From the NCBI RefSeq assembly GCF_963677195.1, contig NZ_OY781918.1, positions 3,212,923 through 3,276,922 on the forward strand: DNA of 64,000 nt, in the 5' to 3' direction. Source of the stretch: an uncultured Marinifilum sp. GTDB lineage: Bacteria; Bacteroidota; Bacteroidia; Bacteroidales; Marinifilaceae. A model generated the notes under the pieces. That model was given only the letters and a program-made list of their open reading frames with translations, made no database searches and was not told the DNA's origin. The position numbers and the translations under genes were made by a program. Positions within the stretch are counted from its first letter, which is position 1; each line of letters starts with the position of its first letter. Positions 8,969-17,781 of this stretch are shown piece by piece.

Positions 8969-10393
8969 TTAATGACCATTATAACTTCTTCCTTTCGGAT
9001 TATAGAAAACATCGAGTTTCTGTAGGTTATCTACATCTCCGTATCCGAAAAGTTCATCCATTTCACGCATAAAATCATGAACAGGACCAGGCATTGCTGC
9101 TGTAATTTTATCAACTAATCGGTGATGCCAAAAATCTGGTTTATTATAAGGGCAGGAAGCCATACACGAACCACAATCGGTACCAAATTCACCCCAGGTA
9201 TGGAAACATTTTTTTGCATCCATATAGTATTTTTTAATTCCCTGAGCATTGTACCATGCATTGTCTTTGTTTTCGTGTGTTGGATAAAAGCTTGGCTCTT
9301 TATCGAAAGTAATGGCTTTACCCGGACAAGCATCGGCACATCGCATACAGTTTTTACAAAACTCCATTGCTCCAAACTCAATTGGCCTATCGTATTCTGT
9401 AAATTCAAAATCGGTATAAATCTTAGCCAAACGTACCCGCGGACCGTACTTGTATGTAATTAAATTACCCATTCGCGAACCTTCACCTAAACCAGCTGCA
9501 ATGGCGTAAGGAATACTTAATCCGGTGTCGTTGCTACATGGAATTGCCTGATAACCCAATTGTTTTAAGAATATAGAAAGCTGATAAGCAGTTTTGGTCA
9601 TAGATGAATATTCGGCACCCGCACCAGCTCCCTGTATATCGGTTGGAGCTGTTGCAATGGCTTCATAATCCATTTCAAAAGCCATAACGATAACGGTTTT
9701 TGGTTCAAAAGGAAATTTTTCCCATCCATAAACAGCATCTTCCATTCGGCCCTCCATAATTGCCTGTGCATCTACAAAATCGGTATAATCCCATCGTTTA
9801 TCCCTGTGTGTAATTCCAACTAAATCGGCTCCATAAAGTCGGGCGGCACGTTTAATTGCATCGGCGGCCTGTTGTTTGCTATCAAACTGGTATTGCGTAT
9901 CGTTAACCCAATCGTGATGGGGTAGAAATTCACCTTCTTTTTTTCTGTACTGATCCCATTTTAAGATTCCAGAGCCTGAAATTGCCTGTGAACCTAAGGG
10001 AGAAACGGTATTGTGAAGTGCCCAACCTCCTGCATTCATTGCTTTTGATAACTGATCGAAACCTGTTTTCTCCTCAAAATGCATAAATGTTTTGTAAGAG
10101 AATTGTTTACCTGAATTTACAACGTCTTCATCTTCGGCATGAAATCCCCAAAATCCACCGGTAAACATGATATCTTTGTTGCTGTGTGGTTTGTAATCAT
10201 CATTAATTTCATAAGGGAAATTATCTAGAGTTTTGATTACATTTCCTGCAGTTTTTTCGTCGATTTTTTTGACAACTTTTTCTTTAGCTTTTGCAGGAAT
10301 TGTTAGTGCGCCAATTGCGGCTCCTGCAGCACCTAGTTTCAAAAAGTTTCTTCTGTTTATGGCGCTTGTATTGTCAGTTTTTTGATCTTTCAT
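8969..10393 (-). CDS. rdhA: Reductive dehalogenase catalytic subunit
   Basis: The 474-residue respiratory-type reductive dehalogenase would remove halogen from organohalides using a corrinoid and two iron-sulfur clusters. A twin-arginine signal (RRNFLKLG, about residues 14-21) precedes an Ala/Gly-rich hydrophobic segment. The corrinoid/nitroreductase-like core includes AAGLGEGSRMGN and YGPRVRLAKIYT. Two [4Fe-4S] motifs follow: Cys346-x2-Cys349-x2-Cys352-x3-Cys356-Pro, then Cys396-x10-Cys407-x2-Cys410-x3-Cys414-Pro. Length fits the family. An in-frame TTG at 10420 would add nine residues; the ATG at 10393 gives the better Tat signal. A downstream membrane anchor and the Tat signal distinguish it from QueG, the cytosolic relative. 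The substrate is unknown. Confidence 0.9.
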   Translation of the reverse strand: MKDQKTDNTSAINRRNFLKLGAAGAAIGALTIPAKAKEKVVKKIDEKTAGNVIKTLDNFPYEINDDYKPHSNKDIMFTGGFWGFHAEDEDVVNSGKQFSYKTFMHFEEKTGFDQLSKAMNAGGWALHNTVSPLGSQAISGSGILKWDQYRKKEGEFLPHHDWVNDTQYQFDSKQQAADAIKRAARLYGADLVGITHRDKRWDYTDFVDAQAIMEGRMEDAVYGWEKFPFEPKTVIVMAFEMDYEAIATAPTDIQGAGAGAEYSSMTKTAYQLSIFLKQLGYQAIPCSNDTGLSIPYAIAAGLGEGSRMGNLITYKYGPRVRLAKIYTDFEFTEYDRPIEFGAMEFCKNCMRCADACPGKAITFDKEPSFYPTHENKDNAWYNAQGIKKYYMDAKKCFHTWGEFGTDCGSCMASCPYNKPDFWHHRLVDKITAAMPGPVHDFMREMDELFGYGDVDNLQKLDVFYNPKGRSYNGH

Positions 10394-10443
10394 ATCAGAT
10401 GTTTTAAAAAAACGAAGCAAAAATTATCTAAGTTAAGGTGCAG

Positions 10444-10474
10444 TTCCTGCTACCAATTAAATTAGTAGCAGGAA
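10444..10474 (-). other. Strong intercistronic RNA hairpin between the outer-membrane gene and rdhA
   Basis: TTCCTGCTACCAAT and ATTAGTAGCAGGAA pair over 14 bp (one G-U in the minus-strand RNA) around a 3-nt loop. It starts about 7 nt after the stop of the upstream gene and lies about 50 nt before the rdhA ATG. No T run follows in the direction of transcription, so a processing or stability element is more likely than a full terminator. Confidence 0.6.
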
Positions 10475-10480
10475 TAATAT

Positions 10481-11383
10481 TTAGAATCCTTTAATAAAGG
10501 ATAAACAGCTCATAAAACCTTCCGATCTGTCTTTTACTCCAAATTCTTTTTGACCTTGTATAGACAATACAATTTTCGATTTTGGAAGTATCATTCTAAC
10601 AGAAGGGCCAATAGCAAACTGACGGTCGTGATCATTTGCATCGTATAATACATCATCACCTTTGTCATCGGTAATTTGCCAAGAGGCATATCCTGTTATC
10701 CCAACTTCCCAAATTGCTTTTTCTCTAGGCATTGTTTTTGATAGTCCCCATTCAAATCCAGTTACATCACCAGGAGTTACATCGTAATCATCTTTTTCAC
10801 TATGAGTTTCATATCTTCCCAAAGCAGAAGCAGCCCAAGATTTATTTTTGTCAAAGTAATAGGTTCCTCCAAAGGTTAACATGCCGGTCCACATGCCTTT
10901 TCCTGCCGATGCAGCTTCGGTCATATCATATTTTCCAACAGGAAGAATAGCGGCAACAGCAAAGGCAGCGTCGTATTTAGCTCCATGCCAAGATAATATC
11001 AGAGGTTCAACTGTTATATCGGCAAGGGCAAATTGAGAATCTGAAACACCAAATGCTCCAATTGATATATCGGTAGAAACCAAAGGTACAATGATATTCA
11101 TTCCATAATCGGCACCTAAAAATTTCTTGTTGGTTATATAAATAAATCGATGAGTATTGGCAAAAACGTTTACATCAAAATCGATATCCATTTCATCGCC
11201 ATTTCCATCCATAAGTTTATCAGAAGAATAATAGGCGTTGTACATTTTGTAATAAAAACCCGGACCAGGCAAACTTGCGGTTTTAATTCCTTCCACACCA
11301 AAGGTGTAATATCCGGTTTCTTGCTGAGCTTTTACACTAGCAAACGATAAGAGAATTAGGCCTAGAAATAGTAATCTTTTCAT
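10481..11383 (-). CDS. Outer-membrane beta-barrel protein (phenol MetA-like), first gene of the rdh operon
   Basis: The 300-residue protein has a signal peptide (about 1-19, cleaved after VKA). Alternating aromatic beta strands end in a terminal Phe (FIKGF), typical of outer-membrane barrels. The style, including TFGVEGIKTASLPGPGFYYKMYNAYY near the start, resembles the MetA-pathway phenol degradation family, often found beside aromatic or hydrophobic substrate pathways. It precedes rdhA by 87 nt on the same strand and may let halogenated substrates cross the outer membrane. That role is inference from position. Confidence 0.7.
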   Translation of the reverse strand: MKRLLFLGLILLSFASVKAQQETGYYTFGVEGIKTASLPGPGFYYKMYNAYYSSDKLMDGNGDEMDIDFDVNVFANTHRFIYITNKKFLGADYGMNIIVPLVSTDISIGAFGVSDSQFALADITVEPLILSWHGAKYDAAFAVAAILPVGKYDMTEAASAGKGMWTGMLTFGGTYYFDKNKSWAASALGRYETHSEKDDYDVTPGDVTGFEWGLSKTMPREKAIWEVGITGYASWQITDDKGDDVLYDANDHDRQFAIGPSVRMILPKSKIVLSIQGQKEFGVKDRSEGFMSCLSFIKGF

Positions 11384-11913
11384 AATAGATTTGTTAAGTG
11401 GTTTACATTCTTTTGTTGTGATCGAACAAAAGTTTTATATGATTATAGTGAACAGCATTGTCGATCTTTAATGCTATTACAATGCTAAACCTAGTATGCA
11501 AAGGTTTTAAAATCGACACTCCTAATAATTTAAGACGTCTTGATTTATTGGTGATACTTATAAGTATTTCAAATATAGCTTGTTATAGAATGTGGTAATT
11601 GTTGATTTTTTTCTTCTTTAAAAAAGATTCTGTGTTTATTAATACAAATTTGACTTGATGTATGTGAAAATAATAGCTAAATATTGGAGAAATTGCAGAA
11701 GAAGTTGTTGGTGTTATCCGTTTAAATATCAAAAAATGGTGTGTGAAAACTAAGTATGTTCCTAATTAAAGAAATTATACTTTTATTATAAGTAAGAAAT
11801 ATTAGCAGATAGATAAGAAAAAGAGAAGTGTTTTTCTTGTTCCTGAAGTAGTATCTTTTAAATAACTTAATGCAAACCGATAGGAATGGGCTTACGCTTT
11901 TATTTGAATAAAA
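11384..11913. other. 530-bp intergenic region upstream of the rdh operon
   Basis: No gene or RNA was recognised. It holds the inverted repeat at 11410-11432, a 10-bp palindrome AAGACGTCTT (11532-11541), a 14-bp palindrome ATACTTATAAGTAT (11554-11567) and an A/T-rich inverted repeat AAGAAAAA / TTTTTCTT (11815-11838) 76 nt beyond the AraC stop. I found no exact TAnnTTTG on the minus strand. TAGGTTTA lies about 110 nt before the operon start. No B12-box-like sequence of a cobalamin riboswitch was seen. Confidence 0.5.
11410..11432. promoter_or_regulatory. Candidate operator of the rdh operon (CTTTTGTT-N7-AACAAAAG)
   Basis: This perfect 8-bp inverted repeat with a 7-bp spacer is centred about 38 nt upstream of the first gene's ATG. 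Its symmetry suggests a dimeric regulator. The half-sites do not match CprK or FNR boxes. Confidence 0.4.
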
Positions 11914-13014
11914 CTATTGGTTATTACTTATCGATTTTTTATACTCGGATGGTGTTTGTTTGGTGAATTTTTTAAACGAATTGTTAAAAGTAGCTTTCGA
12001 TTTAAATCCTACTTCAAAAGCTAAAGCAAGTATAGAAAAGTTCTTAAATTTTTTATCCTGTAAAAGAAGTTTAAATTCTTCTATACGGTAATTGTTTGTA
12101 AAATCATTAAAGCTTTGGCCTAATAAGCCATTTAAGGTTTCACTGATATGATGACTGGGGATATTTAGTGTTTGACTCACAATTTTGAGTGAAATATTTG
12201 GATTTAAGTACACTTTTTCGTTCTGAAAATACTTATTTATTTTAAGAGCAATATTTTTAGCATCGTCCTCATTTAAAGATGATTTTGAGTATTGTTTAAA
12301 ATTAACAATAGCATTTTTCTTTTTTTGTTTATGAATGGTAGTTGGTCGGGTTATTACATGATATGCTATTACATAGCTTAAGATAAGTAGAAAAAATATA
12401 TTAATGTATTCAAGGCTGTTGTAATATGTATTGGTTAAGCCAAATATTATTGTTTTTGTAGTAAGTAGGATTGAATGTATTAACATCATGATAACAAACA
12501 CTCTGATCATAATTGTTTTGTCCTTGTTATATTTAAATACCAATAATAATTGTTTGCCTTTAAGTTGATAAAAAGAACATAATTTTTTAATTACAAATAT
12601 TGGATATACAATATGTGCCAAAGTATGTATTGTTAAAATGAATATGAAACTTTTCTGAGAAAATATTTCGTAGGTATTTCCATAATAGATAGAAATATAA
12701 CAAAGGACTAAAAAAGGTAATATTAAATGTGGAATTATAGTCTTTAAACTAGGGAATTTTCTAGTCATTACTGTTAAACAATAAATGTATATTATTGGTG
12801 GAGATATAAAAGTAAAGGAAATAAAATATGGAGTTAAGAAATGGTAATTATTGTTAGAATAATATACATAATAGTACATGAAATATACCAGTAATGAAAC
12901 CAAAATAATATTTAGTGCGAAATTAGTAGGAGTTCTAAATTTTTTATGCGAAAGTATAAGAATTAATCCTATTGTTTGAATGCCACAAAGTCCTATAATT
13001 TCAGAAATACTCAT
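11914..13014 (-). CDS. Membrane-bound AraC-family transcriptional regulator
   Basis: The 366-residue regulator has about six or seven N-terminal hydrophobic helices (to about residue 225) and a C-terminal AraC DNA-binding domain with two helix-turn-helices (ISLKIVSQTLNIPSHHISETLN and FSILALAFEVGFKSKATFNNSFKKF). This layout is common in Bacteroidota, where the membrane part is thought to sense a signal. The open frame begins at a TTG (13095); the ATG at 13014 is preferred because the added 27 residues look unstructured. It lies on the same strand as, and upstream of, the rdh operon across 530 bp, so it may control it. The signal is unknown. Confidence 0.8.
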   Translation of the reverse strand: MSISEIIGLCGIQTIGLILILSHKKFRTPTNFALNIILVSLLVYFMYYYVYYSNNNYHFLTPYFISFTFISPPIIYIYCLTVMTRKFPSLKTIIPHLILPFLVLCYISIYYGNTYEIFSQKSFIFILTIHTLAHIVYPIFVIKKLCSFYQLKGKQLLLVFKYNKDKTIMIRVFVIMMLIHSILLTTKTIIFGLTNTYYNSLEYINIFFLLILSYVIAYHVITRPTTIHKQKKKNAIVNFKQYSKSSLNEDDAKNIALKINKYFQNEKVYLNPNISLKIVSQTLNIPSHHISETLNGLLGQSFNDFTNNYRIEEFKLLLQDKKFKNFSILALAFEVGFKSKATFNNSFKKFTKQTPSEYKKSISNNQ

Positions 13015-13346
13015 TGATAGATTAAGATATATTAGTTTTAGTGTGTTGGTAATTTTCGATTTTTTTAAAGATAATAGTTTTGAAATATTATGCAAGTTGC
13101 CGATATAGGTTAATATTGTTAATATTCTGAATGATAAGATGTTATTTAAAATTTCAACTTAAATTTTGATTAGTTTATATTGAATTTAAATCGGATATAA
13201 ATAAGTATGATTGATATTAGCTTTTTACTTAACTGAGTGATTTTAGAAATTTACTTTTGATGTTTATATATTTTACCCAAAGAGTTAATGTGTATGGCAA
13301 ACCGAATTCTAATGATTATTTTTAGCCAACAGAAATAAAAATATAT

Positions 13347-13808
13347 ATGAGTAAACAATTACAATTAAAAAAAGAGCTTTATAAATTAGCTTTCGAGAGT
13401 TTAACATCTACGATTGATGAAAATAAAAAAGCATTGGCAGATTTAAAAGAATCGGTTGGAAGTGAGAGTAAAAGTACAGCTGGCGACAAGCATGAAACTG
13501 GTCGTGCAATGATTCATTTGGAACAGGAAAAGGCAAATAAGCAAATGCAAAATAGTTTAAAACTAAAAAAAGTTTTAGCTCAGGCTAATCTTGATAAAAT
13601 TTATGAGGAAGTGAGTTTTGGTTCTTTGGTAATTACGAATAAAATCAACTTTTATTTACTGGCTGCAATGGGGCAATATAGTATTGGCGAAAATCAGTAT
13701 TATTTTGTTTCTCTTCATTCTGAAATTGCAAAAACTTTTATGGGCAAAAAAGTAGGAGATACGCTTACATTTAAAAATCAAAAATTTACCATTAAAGAAA
13801 TCATTTAA
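13347..13808 (+). CDS. GreA/GreB-like small protein
   Basis: The 153-residue protein has a helical N-terminus that could form a coiled-coil hairpin (residues 1-78). At its turn are acidic residues (STAGDKHETG), like the catalytic tip of Gre factors. A C-terminal FKBP-like Gre domain follows (FGSLVITNKINFYLL ... MGKKVGDTLTFKNQKFTIKEI). Gre factors enter the RNA polymerase secondary channel and stimulate cleavage of stalled transcripts; this divergent form may do so or may antagonise it. Homologues in the phylum have been mislabelled as 3-oxoacyl-ACP synthase, which the sequence does not support. Its 3' end overlaps the convergent membrane gene by 8 nt. Confidence 0.6.
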   Translation: MSKQLQLKKELYKLAFESLTSTIDENKKALADLKESVGSESKSTAGDKHETGRAMIHLEQEKANKQMQNSLKLKKVLAQANLDKIYEEVSFGSLVITNKINFYLLAAMGQYSIGENQYYFVSLHSEIAKTFMGKKVGDTLTFKNQKFTIKEII

Positions 13809-14970
13809 AGCGAATCCAAGTTGCTTTATGCCATATAGCCTCCAAAGGTCCATGTGTGTGTGATTTATTCCACCATGTACAGAATATACCCAATAGTAAA
13901 GCTAGAAATATACCAATAAGAAGACTATAACTTGCACCAGTGTATCGATACATTCCCAGACCAAATCCATAATAAATGCTAGAACCTAGTATAGATTGAA
14001 ATACATAGTTTGATAAACTCATTTTTCCTAAAGGAGAAAATACATTTAATATTTTACCAAACACTTTTGTGTTAAAAAGTAAAACAAATCCCGAAACTAA
14101 AAATACCATAAACGACATATTGGTCCATGATTTTTCAATACAGAGTAAATGACGTGTAATTGCTTGGCTACTAATTATTGAGTTTATATTTTTTTGGAAA
14201 ATAAATAGAGGAATAAATACCAGTGCAGAAATAAATAATGCTTTAATCCAGAATTGTTTGTTTTTATCCGAAGGAGTGAATAAACCCAATCTTCCGGCAA
14301 GCATTCCAAATAAAAAGGTAGATAGAATATGAAAGAAACGGCCATTTTCCCAACTCCAATTAATTACGGCTAATTTTCCATTGTTTAAATTGCCATAAGC
14401 TGTAGCAAGAAAAGAATCGGCTTTAATGTATTGGTTCATTTTACCAAAATAAGACCATGATTCGGGATTGGATAACTTAAGATCGGGAGTTTGAATAGCT
14501 TTATACAATTGAATTAACTCAAAGGGTTGTAGAAAGAGTAATAAAGCAATTATTAAAATAAATTTATTATTTAATTTAACCAGTGGTATAAGAAATAATC
14601 CAACAAACGCATACAAAGTTAAAATGTCTCCCTGATAAAAAACAGAGTTAATCATGCCAAATATAAAAAGTAAAAGTAAACGCCAGGCAAAACGGGCTCT
14701 GAAATCATTGCCGCGTTTGTTTTGATTATCGGTTTGTATAAAAAATGTTAATCCGAATAAGAGAGCAAATATTGCGTATGATTTACCTGCAAAGAGAAAA
14801 AATAAACTATCCCATATAATTTTATCCAGATAAACCATCCAGGAAGGCAGGTTAGGTGGCAAAAAGTAGATATCAAAATGCTCAAGGTTATGAAGTAGCA
14901 TTATTGAAACTAAAGCTAAGCCTCTTAAGGCATCGACCACATGAAGACGGGTAGATTTATTGTTACTCAT
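13801..14970 (-). CDS. DUF418 family (YeiB-like) membrane protein
   Basis: The 389-residue protein has about ten hydrophobic helices and begins with the acyltransferase-3-like pattern RLHVVDALRGLALVSIMLLHN, typical of the YeiB/DUF418 group. The C-terminal DUF418 part holds GKMSLSNYVFQSILGSSIYYGFGLGMY and ends in GPLEAIWHKATW, a family hallmark. The biochemical role is not established; the relation to acyltransferases suggests transfer onto a surface molecule. It appears monocistronic and converges with the Gre-like gene. Confidence 0.85.
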   Translation of the reverse strand: MSNNKSTRLHVVDALRGLALVSIMLLHNLEHFDIYFLPPNLPSWMVYLDKIIWDSLFFLFAGKSYAIFALLFGLTFFIQTDNQNKRGNDFRARFAWRLLLLFIFGMINSVFYQGDILTLYAFVGLFLIPLVKLNNKFILIIALLLFLQPFELIQLYKAIQTPDLKLSNPESWSYFGKMNQYIKADSFLATAYGNLNNGKLAVINWSWENGRFFHILSTFLFGMLAGRLGLFTPSDKNKQFWIKALFISALVFIPLFIFQKNINSIISSQAITRHLLCIEKSWTNMSFMVFLVSGFVLLFNTKVFGKILNVFSPLGKMSLSNYVFQSILGSSIYYGFGLGMYRYTGASYSLLIGIFLALLLGIFCTWWNKSHTHGPLEAIWHKATWIRFK

Positions 14971-15042
14971 AAAAAAAGAATGAATAAAATTTAAGTTTGC
15001 AAAAAATTGATTTTCTAATAAATTTGGTTTTTTATTAAAAGA

Positions 15043-17136
15043 TTAAGATTTACAAATTGGTAAGGTGAAATAGAATTTACTTCCTTTATTTACAATGCTT
15101 TCTACACGTATTTCACCACCGTTTTTAGTAACAAACTCTTTGCATAAAATTAAGCCCAGACCAGTGCCTTTTTCTTCAGCAGTTCCCGGACGGCTAACAT
15201 TATCTTCTATATTAAATAGTCCCTTAAGAATAGACTCATTCATTCCGATTCCAGAATCTGCTATGCAAACCTCAATTTTTTGATTTTTGATATTTTTACT
15301 CGAAAGGGTAATTTCTCCTCCATTTTTACTATACTTAATAGCATTGTTAAACAGGTTAGAGACAATTATTTTTACAGTTTCTTTATCGGTGAAAACAATT
15401 GTGTCCTTATTAATATTGTTAGTTACTTTTATATTTTTAATATCAGCAGAACCAAGATAAGCTGATATTCCATTTTTAATTAAAGATTTTAATTTATACG
15501 ATTCTGGTTTCAATTTTATGTATCCCGATTGAGATCGTGACCAGCTTAGTAAATTTTCAAGCATTGTTAAGGTTGCCTGAGAGGTACCTTTTATCATGTC
15601 AATCATCATTTTACGTTCCTTATTGTCGTAGGAGTCGTAGTAAGTAGATAGCTCCGAACTAAATCCAATAATAGAGTTAAAAGGACTTTTTAAATCATGA
15701 GAAATAATAGAGAAGAATTTATCTTTGGTAGCATTTAATTTTTTAAGATTAATTTCATTAATCTTTAATTTTTGAATATTTTCTTCGAGTAATAATTTTT
15801 GTTGTTTAATTGTTTCGTGATGACTTATTAATATTTTGTTTTTCTTATTGCTCTTATAAAAAGAATAGGCAATTATGCATATTATTAAAATGAGTAAAAC
15901 AATAGCAATAAAAGCCAACCAGCTTCTTGCCTTCATTTTGTAAGCTGTATTTTCTATTTGCTGATCCTTTAATGCTTCCTGTAATTGGAAGCGCTCCATT
16001 GCATCTTTGGTTCTTTGTTCTTCAAACTCATTTAAAAAACCTGAAACTTTAGAAACTTGCAATGAATCGGTAAAATTAATTGCTTGCATAGATGATGCAT
16101 AAGCTTTAGCTGGTTGATTGAGGTTAGAATAGGCCTGTGCTCTCATTTTATAGATGCTGGGAAATTCTTCTCTTATGCCAAGTTTATTAGATAGTGCTAT
16201 GCATTTATCGAAACTTACTACACAGTTTCTGTATTTTTTCTGCATAAGATACATTTCTGCTTCCTTACGCAGAAGCCTGGTTTTTATGTGCTCGTAATTA
16301 AGAGAGTCGCAAATTTTAAGGGCTTTATCGATATAGTATCTCGAAGATTTAAAATCATTGATTGCATTGTAATATCCTGCAATAGAAAGCTGAAAGTAAG
16401 CTAAAAGATAAGAGTTTTGAACCTTTGGTATAATTTTAAGAAGCTCCTGATAATTATTTATGGCAGCTTCAGTTTTACCATTTTCTACTTTTAGAACACC
16501 AATATTTGAATGAGCAAGAGCAATGTCGTCAATATTATCTTCAGGAACGAATTTCATTGCTTTTGTGAAATATCTCAGAGAAGACTCATAGTCATTAAGT
16601 TTCTTATAAATTGACCCGATATTATTTAAAATAATCGATATGCTTACAGTGTCTTTAAGCTGTTCGGCATAATTTAAAGCGTTAAGATTATAATTTAAAG
16701 TTTTTAGCTGACTGGCACTAAATGAGGCAACATAACCTAATCCTCGGTAGGTGTCTAATATGTTAATCGAATCGTTTAAGTTTTTAAATAAATTAAGCGC
16801 TTCGTGAAAATTTGAGATGGCAAGTTTAAATTCCGATTTCTCAATATAAGCACGAGCAGAATAGGAGTAGGAGGTTGCTAAACCATTTTTGTAATTAATA
16901 TCTGTAGCAATTTTTCTTGCTTTACAACTATAATACAGAGAGCTATCAATATTTAAACTACCATAATGAATTGCTATATCATTGCAGTTATCAACAAGTT
17001 CCTTATTATTAGAAAGTTTAATGTTTACTTGTTTAAGAGAATCAATAAGATGTAATTCAGTTTCCTGAGCATAGGCATTCATACTCAAAAAAAAGAGAGC
17101 ACTTATTAATATTATGTATTTATATAAATTTTTCAC
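15043..17136 (-). CDS. TPR-containing sensor histidine kinase
   Basis: The 697-residue kinase starts from a GTG codon followed by a signal peptide (about 1-24). A periplasmic region of about seven tetratricopeptide repeats spans residues 40-370. One transmembrane helix (about 402-422) leads to a coiled coil, then the HisKA domain with H-box ISHDLKSPFNS (His480). The HATPase domain has N-box IVSNLFNNAIKYSK and glycine boxes DSGIGM and GTGLGL. No receiver domain is attached and no response regulator gene is adjacent, so it is an orphan kinase. Signal and partner are unknown. Confidence 0.9.
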   Translation of the reverse strand: MKNLYKYIILISALFFLSMNAYAQETELHLIDSLKQVNIKLSNNKELVDNCNDIAIHYGSLNIDSSLYYSCKARKIATDINYKNGLATSYSYSARAYIEKSEFKLAISNFHEALNLFKNLNDSINILDTYRGLGYVASFSASQLKTLNYNLNALNYAEQLKDTVSISIILNNIGSIYKKLNDYESSLRYFTKAMKFVPEDNIDDIALAHSNIGVLKVENGKTEAAINNYQELLKIIPKVQNSYLLAYFQLSIAGYYNAINDFKSSRYYIDKALKICDSLNYEHIKTRLLRKEAEMYLMQKKYRNCVVSFDKCIALSNKLGIREEFPSIYKMRAQAYSNLNQPAKAYASSMQAINFTDSLQVSKVSGFLNEFEEQRTKDAMERFQLQEALKDQQIENTAYKMKARSWLAFIAIVLLILIICIIAYSFYKSNKKNKILISHHETIKQQKLLLEENIQKLKINEINLKKLNATKDKFFSIISHDLKSPFNSIIGFSSELSTYYDSYDNKERKMMIDMIKGTSQATLTMLENLLSWSRSQSGYIKLKPESYKLKSLIKNGISAYLGSADIKNIKVTNNINKDTIVFTDKETVKIIVSNLFNNAIKYSKNGGEITLSSKNIKNQKIEVCIADSGIGMNESILKGLFNIEDNVSRPGTAEEKGTGLGLILCKEFVTKNGGEIRVESIVNKGSKFYFTLPICKS

Positions 17137-17289
17137 AATATATTTTTTATTCAGATCTTAAAAATAGTAAAAAGATACGTGCTTATTCATGCTAATTCTG
17201 CATTAAATTTCAATTAAATATTGAGATGTTAATTTTTTTTAATCGAGCTATTATTATAAAGATGATTTTTAATATAAAATCATTAAGTA

Positions 17290-17778
17290 TTATTTAGATA
17301 AATACATTGTTTCCACCATATTTAATCCGCTAGTGGTTGTAAAAATATTTCGATAAGCGGCTTTTATTGCTTCTTGCGAAAGTTTGTCTTCAAAAATGTT
17401 AACTAAAAAATCTGCTTCTACCAGAATTTGAAAATCAATACCATCAATTTTTTGATAGGAGTGATGATTTCCGATAAGAAAATATACACGTTCTAATATA
17501 TTAATGGGAATTTTTGTGTCTGCAAGCAGTTTTTGGGCAACAGCAGGGCCTTCTTTTTCCTGTAAATGTCCTGCGCTGGAATTGTATTTTTTTTCGGCTT
17601 CAGGAATTCCAATGTCATGAAAAATAGCTGCAAGTTTTATGGTTTGTACAAGTGATTCAGGTAAGTTTTCGGCATTGGAAATGCTACTGGCATAGGCAAA
17701 TACTTTTAACGAATGGTTAATGCGTTTTGTGTCATTACCATAATATTGAATCATTTTTAGTATTGTTTTCTCAATCAT
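17290..17778 (-). CDS. HD-domain phosphohydrolase
   Basis: This 162-residue HD-superfamily protein has the metal-binding pattern H23 (NHSLKVF), FHDIG (HD pair), a downstream His pair (NHHSY) and an Asp (EADFLV). Such proteins hydrolyse nucleotides or other phosphoesters in the cytoplasm; the substrate is unknown. It is last in a three-gene operon, 3 nt behind the ACT-domain gene. Confidence 0.8.
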   Translation of the reverse strand: MIEKTILKMIQYYGNDTKRINHSLKVFAYASSISNAENLPESLVQTIKLAAIFHDIGIPEAEKKYNSSAGHLQEKEGPAVAQKLLADTKIPINILERVYFLIGNHHSYQKIDGIDFQILVEADFLVNIFEDKLSQEAIKAAYRNIFTTTSGLNMVETMYLSK

Positions 17779-17781
17779 AAT

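Noticed and set aside
9122..9463. 113-codon open frame antisense to rdhA
   Set aside because: Falls in the Fe-S coding part of rdhA, which is clearly real; no independent support.
8969..10393. RdhA as an epoxyqueuosine reductase (QueG)
   Set aside because: QueG is cytosolic and has no anchor partner. This protein has a Tat signal and is followed by RdhB-like and RdhC-like genes.
10394..10420. Upstream TTG start for rdhA
   Set aside because: The ATG at 10393 gives a normal Tat signal peptide without the extra nine residues.
11815..11838. AAGAAAAA / TTTTTCTT inverted repeat as terminator of the AraC gene
   Set aside because: The stem is almost all A-T and would be unstable; it is more likely chance in A/T-rich DNA.
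11384..11913. Cobalamin riboswitch controlling the rdh operon
   Set aside because: No B12-box-like sequence or multi-stem layout was recognised; only short palindromes are present.
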